Source: Angomonas deanei
Taxonomy: Eukaryota; Euglenozoa; Kinetoplastea; Trypanosomatida; Trypanosomatidae
Direction: 5' to 3'
Assembly (NCBI GenBank): GCA_903995115.1
Contig: LR877146.1
Span: forward strand, 186,001-250,000
Length of the DNA: 64,000 nt
Both the position numbers and the translations under genes were made by a program. The notes below the pieces were generated by a model. That model was not told where the DNA came from. It ran no database searches and was given only the letters and a program-made list of their open reading frames with translations. Shown here piece by piece: positions 47,844 to 57,819 of this stretch (its first letter is position 1; each line of letters begins with the position of its first letter).

Positions 47844-49808
47844 ATGAGCGACGATAGCAGTAACTCCTCTGCTAGTAGTCAGAGCACCCTTGGGTCGCCT
47901 CAAAAGAAGACCAAAAATTCAGGAGGTTGGTCCAAAATAAAAGACGCCTATCACAGGTCCAAGCACACGTATGTGACCACCGACGGCGTGGATAAACACT
48001 ACAAGAGTAGTTCCAGTTCCCGTAGCGCTGGTAGTGGCCCGCAGCTCTCACGAAAAGGCGGCCGGTCTCAAAATGAGTGGAAAAACATGAAGGAGCGTGT
48101 GCAGGCAGACCGTAAGCTACTAGCGCTCAATATGAAGCAGTACTTTAACAAAAACCAACCCCCGCCCAAGCGTCAGTCGTATCAGATGAGGGGACGCACC
48201 GCCGTTCGTCGCCGCAGGGATGTCCCTTCGTCTTCCTCGTCGTCGTCCGAGGATGACTCGGGGTCCTCTAATTCATCCACAGAGAGCGGCGCCCTCTCAC
48301 CCGCGAAGCGCAGAGCAGCAACGGACCGGACGAAAAAGGGCACATCCTCCGATGCCTACCGGAAACACAAGAAGGCCATCCGACGCAATAGAGAATACTT
48401 TAAGGAACAAGTGCTGCGCACCGCGGACCTCCCCCCTCCGATTGGGCCCACACAGCTCATGTCTAACGCCGAAAGGGTTCAGTACTACGAGAGACTATTT
48501 GGCTACTCCCTCAAGCGGGACACTCCGTGGATTCAGTCCCCTGACTGGGTGGCGCTAGGGATGCCGGAAGAATGTAAGAGGCCCGACGACGTGGTGGATG
48601 TTCTCGAAACCGGTCCGTACGTCGGACAGAACGGCAATGCTAGACGAGTGATTCAAAGCGACTTTCAGCTGTGCCCCCAACCGAACGTGGCACCACAGCA
48701 GCCGTACCCACCGGCTTTCCACCCACAGGGCTGGGCGCCCGCACAGGGCCAGATGGCTCCCGACGCGGTTTCGGAAGGCGCCTCCGTCGCAGGGAGCGAA
48801 AACTCATCCGACGACGACGAGGACAGCTCCGACGACGACAACGACGTCTCCTATAGTGTGGCAAGGTCCGCCAAGCTTGGTGAAGGGGGTGGCGGGTTGG
48901 AATCGTACGACCTTGCCACACCCGGTGCGCACAAAAAGAACCGTCAGTCCCACACGAACTTGCTGGACCAGGCCGCGGACGCACTGCCGTCCATGATGAT
49001 AGACCGCCAACTGTCCCAGACGGGGTTGGCGACCGCCCCTAGCGCCATGCTCGCCACGGGACAGGCGGACCGGTCGCAAATGAACATTAGTAAAGGCAAC
49101 ATTCTCAGCACCTATGGTCAAATGTACAATATAGACACGGCAGGCCGGCACCACTCCTTTCACGAGGAGGAGACCACGTTTGACGAGTACTTTGAAATGT
49201 ACAAGGGGCACCCTCAGCCAGAAACTCGTTCTCCCACCAAAAGTAACCTGCGGGCCGATACGAGTCACTTTCAATTGTGCACAAATGAGAATTCCCTTTC
49301 CGGACCGCAGCCTCAAAGTTTCTTTGATTTAACGGCCGCACGGAGCAAGGACGCGGAAAGTCGAACCAACAGAAAAGATGCCGGCTCTCTCTCCAATTCG
49401 AAAACAACGAATGGTAAACAGTCACCCACGGCAGAAAGCAGAGGAAACGAGGTTCCCAACTTGTCCTTTTACGTCGCGACCACTAGTAAAGCACCAGCAC
49501 CTACGTCAAAGCCCAAAGACACGACTTCGTCGAACGGTACGCTGGCGGCGATTCAAAAGAAGAAGGTCGAACAGAAGGTAGCCCCTCTTCCCAGTGGGAA
49601 GCCGCCCGAGAAATCCGTTCCCAATCCCACTGTGGGCCCCTCCACTAGCAACCCTTCCCCCCAAAAGCGACTGTCCGACCCCGGCACGACAAAGGCAGAC
49701 ACCCAAATTCTAGCCACCCGACGTTCCACCACCACCGCCATAAATAGTAATGGCAAAAAGATTCAAATGTTCGATATGGAGTTTTTTGATATTCCACGAA
49801 TTCAGTAA
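47844..49808 (+). CDS. VDSP-family protein 8 (YVTTDGV and YYExLFxYSL group)
   Basis: The 654-residue product is the largest of its group. It has a Ser-rich start (MSDDSSNSSASS), WSKIKDAYHRSKHTYVTTDGV at about 32-52, a basic stretch, an acidic Ser run, then YYERLFGYSLKRDTPWIQSPDWVAL at 214-239. Later come VSYSVAR, an acidic run, HEEETTFDEYFEMYKG, and Thr/Pro/Lys-rich sequence ending MFDMEFFDIPRIQ. The start is the ATG at 47844, because the upstream part of the open frame only encodes the T tract. No known domain is seen. Confidence 0.78.
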   Translation: MSDDSSNSSASSQSTLGSPQKKTKNSGGWSKIKDAYHRSKHTYVTTDGVDKHYKSSSSSRSAGSGPQLSRKGGRSQNEWKNMKERVQADRKLLALNMKQYFNKNQPPPKRQSYQMRGRTAVRRRRDVPSSSSSSSEDDSGSSNSSTESGALSPAKRRAATDRTKKGTSSDAYRKHKKAIRRNREYFKEQVLRTADLPPPIGPTQLMSNAERVQYYERLFGYSLKRDTPWIQSPDWVALGMPEECKRPDDVVDVLETGPYVGQNGNARRVIQSDFQLCPQPNVAPQQPYPPAFHPQGWAPAQGQMAPDAVSEGASVAGSENSSDDDEDSSDDDNDVSYSVARSAKLGEGGGGLESYDLATPGAHKKNRQSHTNLLDQAADALPSMMIDRQLSQTGLATAPSAMLATGQADRSQMNISKGNILSTYGQMYNIDTAGRHHSFHEEETTFDEYFEMYKGHPQPETRSPTKSNLRADTSHFQLCTNENSLSGPQPQSFFDLTAARSKDAESRTNRKDAGSLSNSKTTNGKQSPTAESRGNEVPNLSFYVATTSKAPAPTSKPKDTTSSNGTLAAIQKKKVEQKVAPLPSGKPPEKSVPNPTVGPSTSNPSPQKRLSDPGTTKADTQILATRRSTTTAINSNGKKIQMFDMEFFDIPRIQ

Positions 49809-50239
49809 CCGTAGACGTGTGGTGGACGTCGAACTATTTTTATTGTTGTATATTTTATTCTAGCATAAGAAGAACATCGTGATTTTTTTTTTTTAACTTT
49901 TTCCAATAATCCTCCCCGTGTGTATAGTCGTCGTTTTTCATTGTTTTGTAAAGTGTTTGTTTTGTAGCTGTGTTCAGTGTCATTTTATTCTGCGATAATT
50001 TACTGATATTTCTTTTCTTTATAGTGGTTTCCACTTTGCAGTATGGATGGGTTTTTGGTGGTCGCGTTTAAAATGGTATTTTTTTTTAAGTGCACACTCT
50101 CTGAGTAATGGGCAACCGTTTTCGTTCCACTTTCTTCTTATCTCCGTTCTTCCACTCTTACTTCTACTTTAGCGTTTTGATATTTTTTTTTCCGCCGCGT
50201 CGGTGACACTCTTGGAGCAGCCAAACTAGCCGGATAAAA
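49809..50239 (+). other. Intergenic region
   Basis: T-rich; ends with a pyrimidine run (50137-50170) and AG at 50171-50172 upstream of the ATG at 50240. No gene is supported. Confidence 0.55.
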
Positions 50240-50620
50240 ATGTCCAAAACAGCCAAACAGTCGCTCATGAACAAGATGAAGTCCCTCACCAAAACAAAGG
50301 AGAAGAAGGAGGACGACCCCAAAGCCCCCCGGCGCCGGGCACCCGTGCAAGAGGCCCCTCGCCGCTCGAGTCTGGATAGCGGAAAAGGAAAACGAAACAG
50401 CACCAGCACACGCCGAACGAAAGGTAGAGAGTACGACATTGGGGAGAGTTCTAGTAGTAGCGAAGAGGATGACAACGGGGATAGTGTCGGGGGAAATAGC
50501 CCAACCGTACAGCAGCAACAACGACAACAACAAAAGCAGCGGAGGTCTTCGCTAGAGGAGTCTCGGCAAGACGTACAAACACGCGATGTCGCCTCGGTAG
50601 GAAAAGGACTTTTTCCGTGA
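50240..50620 (+). CDS. VDSP-family protein 9, N-terminal frame
   Basis: This 126-codon frame has a basic N-terminus (MSKTAKQSLMNKMKSLTKTKEKK), like other cluster members, an acidic SSSSSEEDDNG run and a Gln-rich part. It ends at TGA 50618-50620. The next ATG (50622) follows after a single base, in the +1 frame, and there is no acceptor between. The gene therefore either continues through a one-base frame change near the short homopolymers at 50602-50614, or the two frames are translated from one mRNA. Confidence 0.6.
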   Translation: MSKTAKQSLMNKMKSLTKTKEKKEDDPKAPRRRAPVQEAPRRSSLDSGKGKRNSTSTRRTKGREYDIGESSSSSEEDDNGDSVGGNSPTVQQQQRQQQKQRRSSLEESRQDVQTRDVASVGKGLFP

Positions 50621-50621
50621 A

Positions 50622-52109
50622 ATGACGATACGAGAGCACAGCGCGGCGCGCCCCGACTCTGGCATGAGAGGCCACACTTATGCGAATGAACCTGTGCAAC
50701 TTCGTTTGTCGGGAGAGAGGAACTCCGTCGTGCACCAGCAGCCCTACTCCCTGCCTCCCACTCCAACAGTCAACGGCGGAGCCTCCAACCCGGCGTCTGC
50801 CACGAACCGGAATCCGATCAGAGCGAATCCTTCGGGGTACGGCTTTCCTCCTAGTACCTATGGTTCCATGCGCGACGACAACAATGACGCACAGCCTTTT
50901 GGAAACTATGCCGGCCAGGCGTCCTTCTTTGCGGGGAACGGGGGCCAAATGGGAAACCAGAACACCTCTCAAATGAACTTTAGTGTACAGGAACTGCCCT
51001 ACCAGGCTACTAGCATGTACAATACAAGTATGAACGGTAGTATGCATGGTGGTGCACAGCAAGGGTTTAGCATGAACATGGGCCGTTCTGGTATGTTCCA
51101 GCCGAGCTTGTATCAGGTGAACCAGCCAAACAATATGGAGAGCTCCATGTTTGTGCTCCCGGACATGCAAGGCTCGAACGCGAATATGGAAGACTCCATT
51201 ATGAGCGGAACCGGCGCCAGCTATATGTTTCCCATGAACCCCATGGAGCATCAGCGCATGTTGTTTTTAGCACGCACCAATGTACTTCCCCACAACAAGT
51301 GGAACTACTTGCGGGGCGAGAACCGTGGGGCTTTTGTGGCGCGTCCCTTCGAGGTACCCGTGTTAACTGCGACAGAGGATAGTACTGTTGACGTTCCTGT
51401 CAAGACGCTCAAGTTCAACGAAACGTCGAAGAGCAGCAAGAAGTCTCCCTCACCGGGCAGGAAGAACTCCTCGATGAAAAAGAACAACAGTAAACGGGGG
51501 TCCTCCAGGGGAAGCTTCAGGGGCAACGAGGTGAGCATGAACTACATCACCGAGGTCTACGTCGCGACGAACAGTTTTTACGGCCACGAAGTCAGTGAGG
51601 GTTTCACGGAGACAAACGCTGCTGGTGCCGGCCGAACGACTAGTCTCTACAACACCCTTAGTCGGTACGACAGTACGGCGAGCTCCTCCTACAATATTCT
51701 GAACGCGGACGACCGCAAAGACTCCGTGTACCACGTCCCCGCGGAGGAGAAGAAGCAGAAGAGTTCCACAAAGGCGGTCGAGAAGGTGCCCTCCAAGAAA
51801 CCCGCCAAGACAAGCAGCGACACCACGCAGAAGACGGCAAAGAGTGCCAATACCTCCGGAAAACCACGGCCACCGGCGAAGACCGTACCGAAAATCCTTT
51901 TGCCCTCCTTTCAGCAGAAAGCGGCTCCTCCAGCCCCTCAGCCGGACTTGGATATTACCGATGAAGCATTCAAGGCAAAGTACCCCGACTTTGATCAGGC
52001 AGACACACGGCCACTGGAGGTACGACTGCTAGACGTTGTCAAACTGTTCCCGAACTGTAAATACAACACGTACGATAATATACCCTGGGTGGACTCTCCA
52101 AGAGCTTGA
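50622..52109 (+). CDS. VDSP-family protein 9, main frame
   Basis: This 495-codon frame has an Asn/Met/Ser/Gly-rich first half, an ordered-looking stretch (NPMEHQRMLFLARTNVLPHNKWNYL, about 206-230), FEVPVLTATEDSTVDVPVKTL, a Lys/Ser linker, VSMNYITEVYVATNSFYGHEVS, SSYNILNADDRKDSVYHVP, and a C-terminal IPWVDSPRA that is the family motif at the very end. It has no trans-splice acceptor of its own. The basic start expected for the family is supplied by the preceding frame (50240-50620), so the two most likely form one product of about 620 residues. Confidence 0.7.
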   Translation: MTIREHSAARPDSGMRGHTYANEPVQLRLSGERNSVVHQQPYSLPPTPTVNGGASNPASATNRNPIRANPSGYGFPPSTYGSMRDDNNDAQPFGNYAGQASFFAGNGGQMGNQNTSQMNFSVQELPYQATSMYNTSMNGSMHGGAQQGFSMNMGRSGMFQPSLYQVNQPNNMESSMFVLPDMQGSNANMEDSIMSGTGASYMFPMNPMEHQRMLFLARTNVLPHNKWNYLRGENRGAFVARPFEVPVLTATEDSTVDVPVKTLKFNETSKSSKKSPSPGRKNSSMKKNNSKRGSSRGSFRGNEVSMNYITEVYVATNSFYGHEVSEGFTETNAAGAGRTTSLYNTLSRYDSTASSSYNILNADDRKDSVYHVPAEEKKQKSSTKAVEKVPSKKPAKTSSDTTQKTAKSANTSGKPRPPAKTVPKILLPSFQQKAAPPAPQPDLDITDEAFKAKYPDFDQADTRPLEVRLLDVVKLFPNCKYNTYDNIPWVDSPRA

Positions 52110-52775
52110 AGAAGAGGAAAACAAGCCTCCTTCTGTCGTGACGAAGGGTGTAGCGTGCTGTTTTACTTTTTTCTTCTTCCCACGATTGGCTGCATACGTC
52201 ACTGCAGGTGATATCGGCCCAACGAACTAGTAGTGATCAAGAACACTATTAGAGTGGTGCAAAAATTCCTTTTCTCTCTTTTTTTTCGGTAAATGTATAG
52301 TAGCATTTGTGAGTGTTCCAGATAGAGGAACCACAGTGAAAAACAAGAAGGCCTGACTGTGCAACCATTTTTTTTTTTTTGTAAAATGTAAAGAAAAATA
52401 AGTTTTTACCAAATTGAATTGAAACGGACTTTCTTTTTTGGCGTTGCATGTTTTACTTGATGGTTTGGTGCGGTAAATATTTGTATTGATATGTTTTTTT
52501 TCGATTTATATCTATTTGTTTCTTTTCACGTGTGTATATACCACAAACATATATTTTTGTTCCTGTGTTACTCCAATATTCCTGTTTTTGCCGTTGTTGT
52601 GGACGGACTCTCAAGACTTGACGATCTATGAACGTTTATGTCATGGACATATCCCTATTCTTTTTCCCACACTTTGTTTTAAATCTTGTTCTTTTAAACG
52701 GCCTCCGTAGAAAATAGAAGGTTTTAGTTGTTTTTGTTATTGTTTAGATTCTACTCTCTCTATACCGGTATCACA
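52110..52775 (+). other. Longer intergenic region
   Basis: AT-rich, with T tracts at about 52278-52286, 52369-52380 and 52493-52501. Several T-rich open frames here are not credible. Likely acceptors are AGs near 52707-52727, before the ATG at 52776. No RNA gene was recognised. Confidence 0.5.
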
Positions 52776-53786
52776 ATGGGTAATAACCAAACTGGTGCGA
52801 AGGCGCAGCCTCGTTCGGTCAGTCCACCAGCGGCGGAAGGGGACGGCTATATGGACTTTCTCCTTGGGGAAGACCCGGTCGAGTTGCCTCAACGACCGCC
52901 GAGGACGAACAATACGAGAGGGGTAGCGGAGGAGACCAGCGACCACGACGACGAAGACAGTCTGCAGGGCGCCTACGACGACTTCCTCTTCGGCTTTGGC
53001 GAGGGTAACACCGATATTGTTAAGCGCGACGTGGACCGTGATGTGCACAAGAATAGCTCCTTCACCTCCAAGCCAGGTCTCCTCCAGCGGGCAAAAAATG
53101 CGTTTCAGGGTTCGGGGGTGAGTAACTTTAGGGAAAAGGCGAATGCCTTCAAAATGTCGCAAAGTGAGCGAGGGGGCGGACTCGGGGAGTACTACCACGA
53201 CCGGTCTGGGTCTACCTCTAACTTGGCCGACAGTACCATAGAGGAGAATAGCGTTAGCACCGACCGCATCGGAAGTGCGTACGACATCTTCCCTAACAAC
53301 GACCCCGACGAGAACCTCCCGGAACTGGAGGATTTGGAGGTTGTCATACTAAAGAACGAGAATGGGGTGGACACACAGTACTACCGTGACAAGGAGGGAA
53401 ACTATTACCTCTACGTGGAGGACTCCCCCGAGCGACAGCGGGACGCACAAGGGACGGGTGGGTTTGGTAGAAACGGCGCGAACCGCATCGGTGGGGCGAC
53501 AAGGAGCGGGAATGAAGTGAAGGTGGCCGCCAAGGAAGATCGAACGCTCCCCCCAGTCAACAACGCTGGGAGGCGAAACACGTATCCGCTGAAGAACGAG
53601 GAGCAGGTCGACCTGGAGGAGTTCATGCGGGACTACCCGATGCTGATGGAGGCAGGGAAGAAGCCGACCCCCACGCCACCCAAGAAGCCCGCCTTGACCA
53701 CCACCGAGACGGGTGTCCAGGGGTCGGAAGAGAATCGGAGGGCGACACTACCGCGACGAGCGAAGACCACTCAACAAGAAGATTGA
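52776..53786 (+). CDS. Myristoylated YDDFLF-type protein, first frame
   Basis: This 336-codon frame starts MGNNQTGAKA (N-myristoylation). It carries DGYMDFLLGEDP, AYDDFLFGFGEGN (about 68-80), STIEENSVSTDRIGSAYDIF and YYLYVEDSPERQRD (VEDSP variant of the family motif). It ends at TGA 53784-53786, one base before an ATG in the +1 frame (53788). The YDDFLF and TIEEN elements recur in the gene at 56187. There is no acceptor between this frame and the next, so the downstream helical-domain frame is probably the rest of the same gene. Confidence 0.68.
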   Translation: MGNNQTGAKAQPRSVSPPAAEGDGYMDFLLGEDPVELPQRPPRTNNTRGVAEETSDHDDEDSLQGAYDDFLFGFGEGNTDIVKRDVDRDVHKNSSFTSKPGLLQRAKNAFQGSGVSNFREKANAFKMSQSERGGGLGEYYHDRSGSTSNLADSTIEENSVSTDRIGSAYDIFPNNDPDENLPELEDLEVVILKNENGVDTQYYRDKEGNYYLYVEDSPERQRDAQGTGGFGRNGANRIGGATRSGNEVKVAAKEDRTLPPVNNAGRRNTYPLKNEEQVDLEEFMRDYPMLMEAGKKPTPTPPKKPALTTTETGVQGSEENRRATLPRRAKTTQQED

Positions 53787-53787
53787 C

Positions 53788-55867
53788 ATGATTCCTACGC
53801 CACCTGTCGCGGGTCCGCCAACGGTGAATGGCCGTCCGGCGGCCGCCGAGAAGTCCAAAAAATCACCCTCCAAGAAGGACTCTGTGTCGCACAGCAGCTC
53901 CCGAGATAGTAAGCGAGACAAGCGTGAAAAGAAGCGCGATGCCGCGGTGGTCTTGCCACAACTCTCCAAGGAGGGTCGCGGTAAAAAAACAGACTCCGCC
54001 CCCACTAAACGGGACTCTTCTGAAAAGAAGGAAACGCCGTCAAGAGATGGGAAGGACAAGAAGAAGGAAAGAGGACAGCAAACGTCCCGCCAAGAAACCG
54101 GAGCCTTCATCGTCTTCGGAGAGTTACGACGAGTCCACGAGCGGTTATGATAGCTACGACGAAAGCGGCTACTCCAGCTACGATGACAGCACGACACGCA
54201 CCACCACCACGGCCACCACGACCACGACCACTACGACGGTCACGACGTCCCCGACAAAAAATAAAGGAAAGCGAACGATTTCGGCAAAGGATAATGTCAC
54301 CAAGGCCACTGCCGCCTTTGTGGATGGAAAGACGCGTCTGTCGAGTGGTGACGCGAAACTGGACGGCCCCGGCGACGTGAAGTTTTACGAGCAGCTGTAC
54401 CAGAAGCGATCCCTCATCGACCACCTGCAGTTTTCACGGACGCTGATTTGCGACAAGATGAAGCCAAACTTTAGTAAAAACTTATTTTACAAGGTGCTAC
54501 AGATCGTCAAAATCCACTTGGCCAACGCCGATGTGGAGAAGGACCTGGATGCGGACTTTGAGTACAAGGACGACATTCCCGAGTACTACAAGATTATGCA
54601 ATCCGTCTACTTGCTGGACTTTTACTTTTTACCCAAGGCGTGTCAGGAGTACTCCAAGATGATGGAAAAGTCCATGAAGGAGTGCATGGCCCACTACAAG
54701 GGGACCATCCTCAACCGTAAGCGGCGGGAGATTATTCACGACATTGTCGAGGCAATGAAAAAGGAACTCCGAGACAATAAAGAAACCGCGATTGAGGAGA
54801 AGGACGAAAAGTTGATGGAGATGCACGTGCGAATGGAGAAACAGGCGGTTCAACTGTCACAGTTTCGCGACTCCTTTATCCAGAACTCGGTCAACCGCGG
54901 GGATGTACTGCTCCACACCCATATGGAGCTCCTCATGCAGATTCACTACCTGCTGAGCTTTGCCAAACACGTCCGGGACTTTTTTACGGCATTTGTGAAG
55001 GAGCTCATCGCCCACCACGAGGAGTGCAAGAACGACGAGGATAGGGTTGTCAAGTGCTACAGCATGGAGAAGGGCATTCGTGACATTAAGGTTCTCCGTT
55101 TCGACAACGACACCCTCAAGCAGATTATGAACCAGGTGAAGGCGAAGGACAGTGTGGTACACCGCATTGAGGGGACGGATCGACTGTCGTGCCGAAAACA
55201 TCTCAAGGAGCAGCCGAATAAAGTGTACGCCCCTTCTAAGCTGACGTACAAGGTACTGTACGCCAAAATTGCGAACGAGGCGGAAACGGAAATGAAGGAG
55301 GATTACTGTAAAAAGTACAACAAGAATATCAAAGAGGTCGACGGCGACCGTTGCCTAACGCTCTACGTGTCGGAGGAGCTGTCTAAGCTACCGGCTCTGA
55401 ACACGCCGGAGGTGAGCTACGTCTATCAAAAGAAGACCAGAGAAAAGGAGAAGGCGGTGCTGGCCGAGGCCGAAAACAAGGAGCCCGCCCGCGCGGCCGA
55501 TGTACGATCGGCGTCGTCCCCTAGAAAGGAGAAAAACACCGGACAACTGCCGGTGCACCTCTACAAAAAACCCGAGAAGATGGTCATGCCTGACTTAGAG
55601 TCCAAACGGTGGACGCTCAGTTTTCGTCGCAGGCACCGCAAAGAGTTTCCCCCACCACATGAGTTGTGGGGTAACGTCGGGGAGGAACGACTACCAGATG
55701 GTAAACGGAGCAATCTGCTGACACGTGCCCCCACGGTGGACTCCCCCGTCTGGGAGGATCTAGCGGAGCCCTCCCCTCGCAAGCGCGGAAAAGACAGGGA
55801 TGGCAAAAGGGAAGAAAAAGGTGATATAGTTGACTGGCGTTGTGTGTGCACATTTTTTTGTAACTGA
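53788..55867 (+). CDS. Helical-domain paralogue of the 58133 gene, frame-interrupted start
   Basis: From the ATG at 53788 (frame 1) a Lys/Ser-rich stretch runs to about 54065. The same kind of sequence then continues in frame 2 (KKPEPSSSSES..., Tyr/Ser and Thr runs), followed by a large helical domain (54380-55330) and a tail. The domain contains KFYEQLYQKRSLIDHLQFS, FYFLPKACQEYSKMM and VLRFDNDTLKQIM. The tail has LPVHLYKKPEKMV and the family motif TVDSPVWEDL near the end. HLYKKP, RFDND and xSPVW are shared, in order, with the 58133 protein. Both frame changes are +1. Joined with 52776-53786 the gene would have the layout of 58133: acylated start, disordered part, helical domain, SPVW end. 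Confidence 0.68.
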
Positions 55868-56186
55868 AAAATATAAAACGAAGAAATGAAATATTGGTGA
55901 ATCTGTTTTTGGTTGTTTTGGCTATGTATTACTTTTTCCATTATAGTACTTATTTTTTAATAAAACACTTTTACTTTTCTTGTTCATTCGATTTCATACC
56001 CGCGTTTTGTTGACTTGCATTGTTTTCTGTAAGCCAAACACTAGGAAAATCGGTTTGCGTCCCGCGTGACGTTTGGAAGCCGTGTGTGTGGGTTCCCCAC
56101 TAACTCTCTCTCTCTCTCTACTTTTCTTTCTTCTTTCTCCCACCAATCGCAGTGTGGCAGAACACCAGTGGATTGTTTTTTCCAGG
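55868..56186 (+). other. Intergenic region
   Basis: AT-rich, then a CT microsatellite (about 56105-56122) and a pyrimidine run to 56143. Acceptor AGs lie at 56152-56153 or 56184-56185; the latter is directly before the ATG at 56187. Confidence 0.55.
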
Positions 56187-56879
56187 ATGGGAAATTATTG
56201 TACAAAATTTGACCACAACATCTACGACGAATGCTTGTGTAAGAAAAAGTCTACCGAAAGGGAACTAGAGCCCTCAACGACGCCTATCCGTGCCATGTCT
56301 CTCTTTGAGTCCGTAGGAAGATCCCCTCGCGTTTTTGTCACCAGCCCCTCCCCCACCAAAGAGCTACCGTCGACGACGATGACCAACCCCCTTAGTGACT
56401 CCAACGACTTGGGTCCTAACCGCATTACCTACGAGGAGTGGGCTAGTCGGAACGGACTGAGCGACGTGTTCGACAGCAACATCGAGGAGTCGCCGTACGA
56501 TGACTTTCTATTTGAAGGCGGAAGGCGGCCGAAAAGCGGTCATCGGCTAGGCAGTCAAACTCGAATCGGTACAATAGAGGAGAATACTGTGCCGCCCGTC
56601 GAAGGGGAGCTGGACAGGGAATTAGACATTCATGGACCCGTAGACACGGTCCAGTCCGCGCAGGCGATCAGTCCCTCCAGTAAGGTACTCTTGATCTCAC
56701 CGGCCTCCGTAAGTGCAGACGGCAGTGGCACCACGCGTGGGGCGATGAACGAGGTCAACTCCAACGGGACTTCGTCCTCCTCCCAGGAGAGGCACAAACT
56801 ACGACCCCGTGTTAGCGCAGAGTACATTCAACGCCTTTATAATCAGTTTCAGCAGTTGGACGAAGAAAAGGAGCTCTAG
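56187..56879 (+). CDS. Myristoylated YDDFLF-type protein (230 residues)
   Basis: The protein starts MGNYCTKFDHN (Gly2, Cys5, Thr6) and has further Cys (15, 17) that could be palmitoylated. Elements seen are TNPLSDSNDLGPNRITYEEW, SPYDDFLFEGG (about 107-117), TIEENTVPPVEGE and a C-terminal helix AEYIQRLYNQFQQLDEEKEL. YDDFLF and TIEEN match the 52776 protein; NPLSD and the xYxxxLx end match the 57262 protein. The in-frame ATG at 56073 precedes the acceptors and is rejected. No known domain is seen. Confidence 0.75.
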   Translation: MGNYCTKFDHNIYDECLCKKKSTERELEPSTTPIRAMSLFESVGRSPRVFVTSPSPTKELPSTTMTNPLSDSNDLGPNRITYEEWASRNGLSDVFDSNIEESPYDDFLFEGGRRPKSGHRLGSQTRIGTIEENTVPPVEGELDRELDIHGPVDTVQSAQAISPSSKVLLISPASVSADGSGTTRGAMNEVNSNGTSSSSQERHKLRPRVSAEYIQRLYNQFQQLDEEKEL

Positions 56880-57261
56880 GAACCCCTGTCTGAAATCATT
56901 CTGGTACGTTTTGAAACAGTTTAATTTTATTTCAAGTTTTCGTCTGGCGTGATTCCTTTTCTCAAAATATCCATCAGTATTGCCCTGTACTATTTTTCTT
57001 TTTTGATTGCATCGTTCATTTTTGTAGTTGTCATGTCTGTTTTATTCCCTTACCGGAACTGTTTTTTTTTTTTTTTTGACTCATCCAATAAATATAATTT
57101 TTTAACTTGGAAACCTATTGCCGCGGTAGTAAAAGAAAAAGTTCCTGTTACAGTCTTTTGTGGTTCCCTGTGCCTTGAACATTACGTGAATGTCTTTCAC
57201 TGGATTTAGTCATAGGGTTTCTTTTTTTTACCCTCTCTTTCTCTGACAGCCCTCCCGTTCC
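56880..57261 (+). other. Intergenic region
   Basis: It includes T tracts (57062-57077 and 57222-57230) and a CT-rich stretch with CTGACAG (AG at 57249-57250), 11 bases before the ATG at 57262. The hydrophobic open frame at 56949-57209 is T-tract translation. Confidence 0.55.
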
Positions 57262-57819
57262 ATGGGACTTCATTGTAGCAAGACAGACGCGCAGCACACA
57301 GATGACCACCTCAAGCGGTCACCACCACCAGTGCACCTGCCCATGATCACCTATGAGTGTGTCAATAGACGGGACAAACCGCTGTTTTTCTTGTCTTCTC
57401 CGAATCCGCTGAGCGACGCTAGTACGAGCTGCACATCGTCTGACTGCTGCTGCCTGAGTGACACCCGCTCAAGTGTTCTCTGTCCGGTGGACACTAGTCC
57501 AGGGCCGTACGATTCCTTTATTTTTGATGAGTGGCGAAAGTTCTCTTCGCTTGACTTATCCGCGCAGAACACGAAAGGGAACCGAACCACTGCGCAACCC
57601 AGAGGACTCGTGTCTGCTAAACGAAACATGTCCCCCGACGTGAGCTTTGACTATGTTCGCAAGTTGTTTAGTAATGGAGCGGTAACGGTTCACGAAGCGG
57701 AGTTCAAAAGCGGAGCGTCGAGTATTCGCTACTTTAACGAGAGGGGCACAGAGAGTAGCGGCTCATTCGTAGAAACCCGACGCTCCTTTTCACAATACGA
57801 TTACAATTATTATGAATAG
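57262..57819 (+). CDS. Dually acylated YDSFIF-type protein (185 residues)
   Basis: The protein starts MGLHCSKTDAQ (Gly2, Cys5, Ser6). Residues 1-80 include a Cys cluster (SDCCCLSD). SSPNPLSDAS matches NPLSD of the 56187 protein. PYDSFIFDEW (about 80-89) is the YDDFLF-type motif; VSFDYVRKLFSNG near 130 parallels SAEYIQRLYNQF. The end is Tyr-rich (SQYDYNYYE). It is a short paralogue of the preceding gene. The function is unknown; membrane attachment is predicted. Confidence 0.77.
   Translation: MGLHCSKTDAQHTDDHLKRSPPPVHLPMITYECVNRRDKPLFFLSSPNPLSDASTSCTSSDCCCLSDTRSSVLCPVDTSPGPYDSFIFDEWRKFSSLDLSAQNTKGNRTTAQPRGLVSAKRNMSPDVSFDYVRKLFSNGAVTVHEAEFKSGASSIRYFNERGTESSGSFVETRRSFSQYDYNYYE

Noticed and set aside
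52486-52710. Hydrophobic open frame rich in Phe, Tyr and Ile
   Set aside because: Composition is that of T-rich intergenic DNA. The same holds for 56949-57209, 60827-61045 and 40380-40904.
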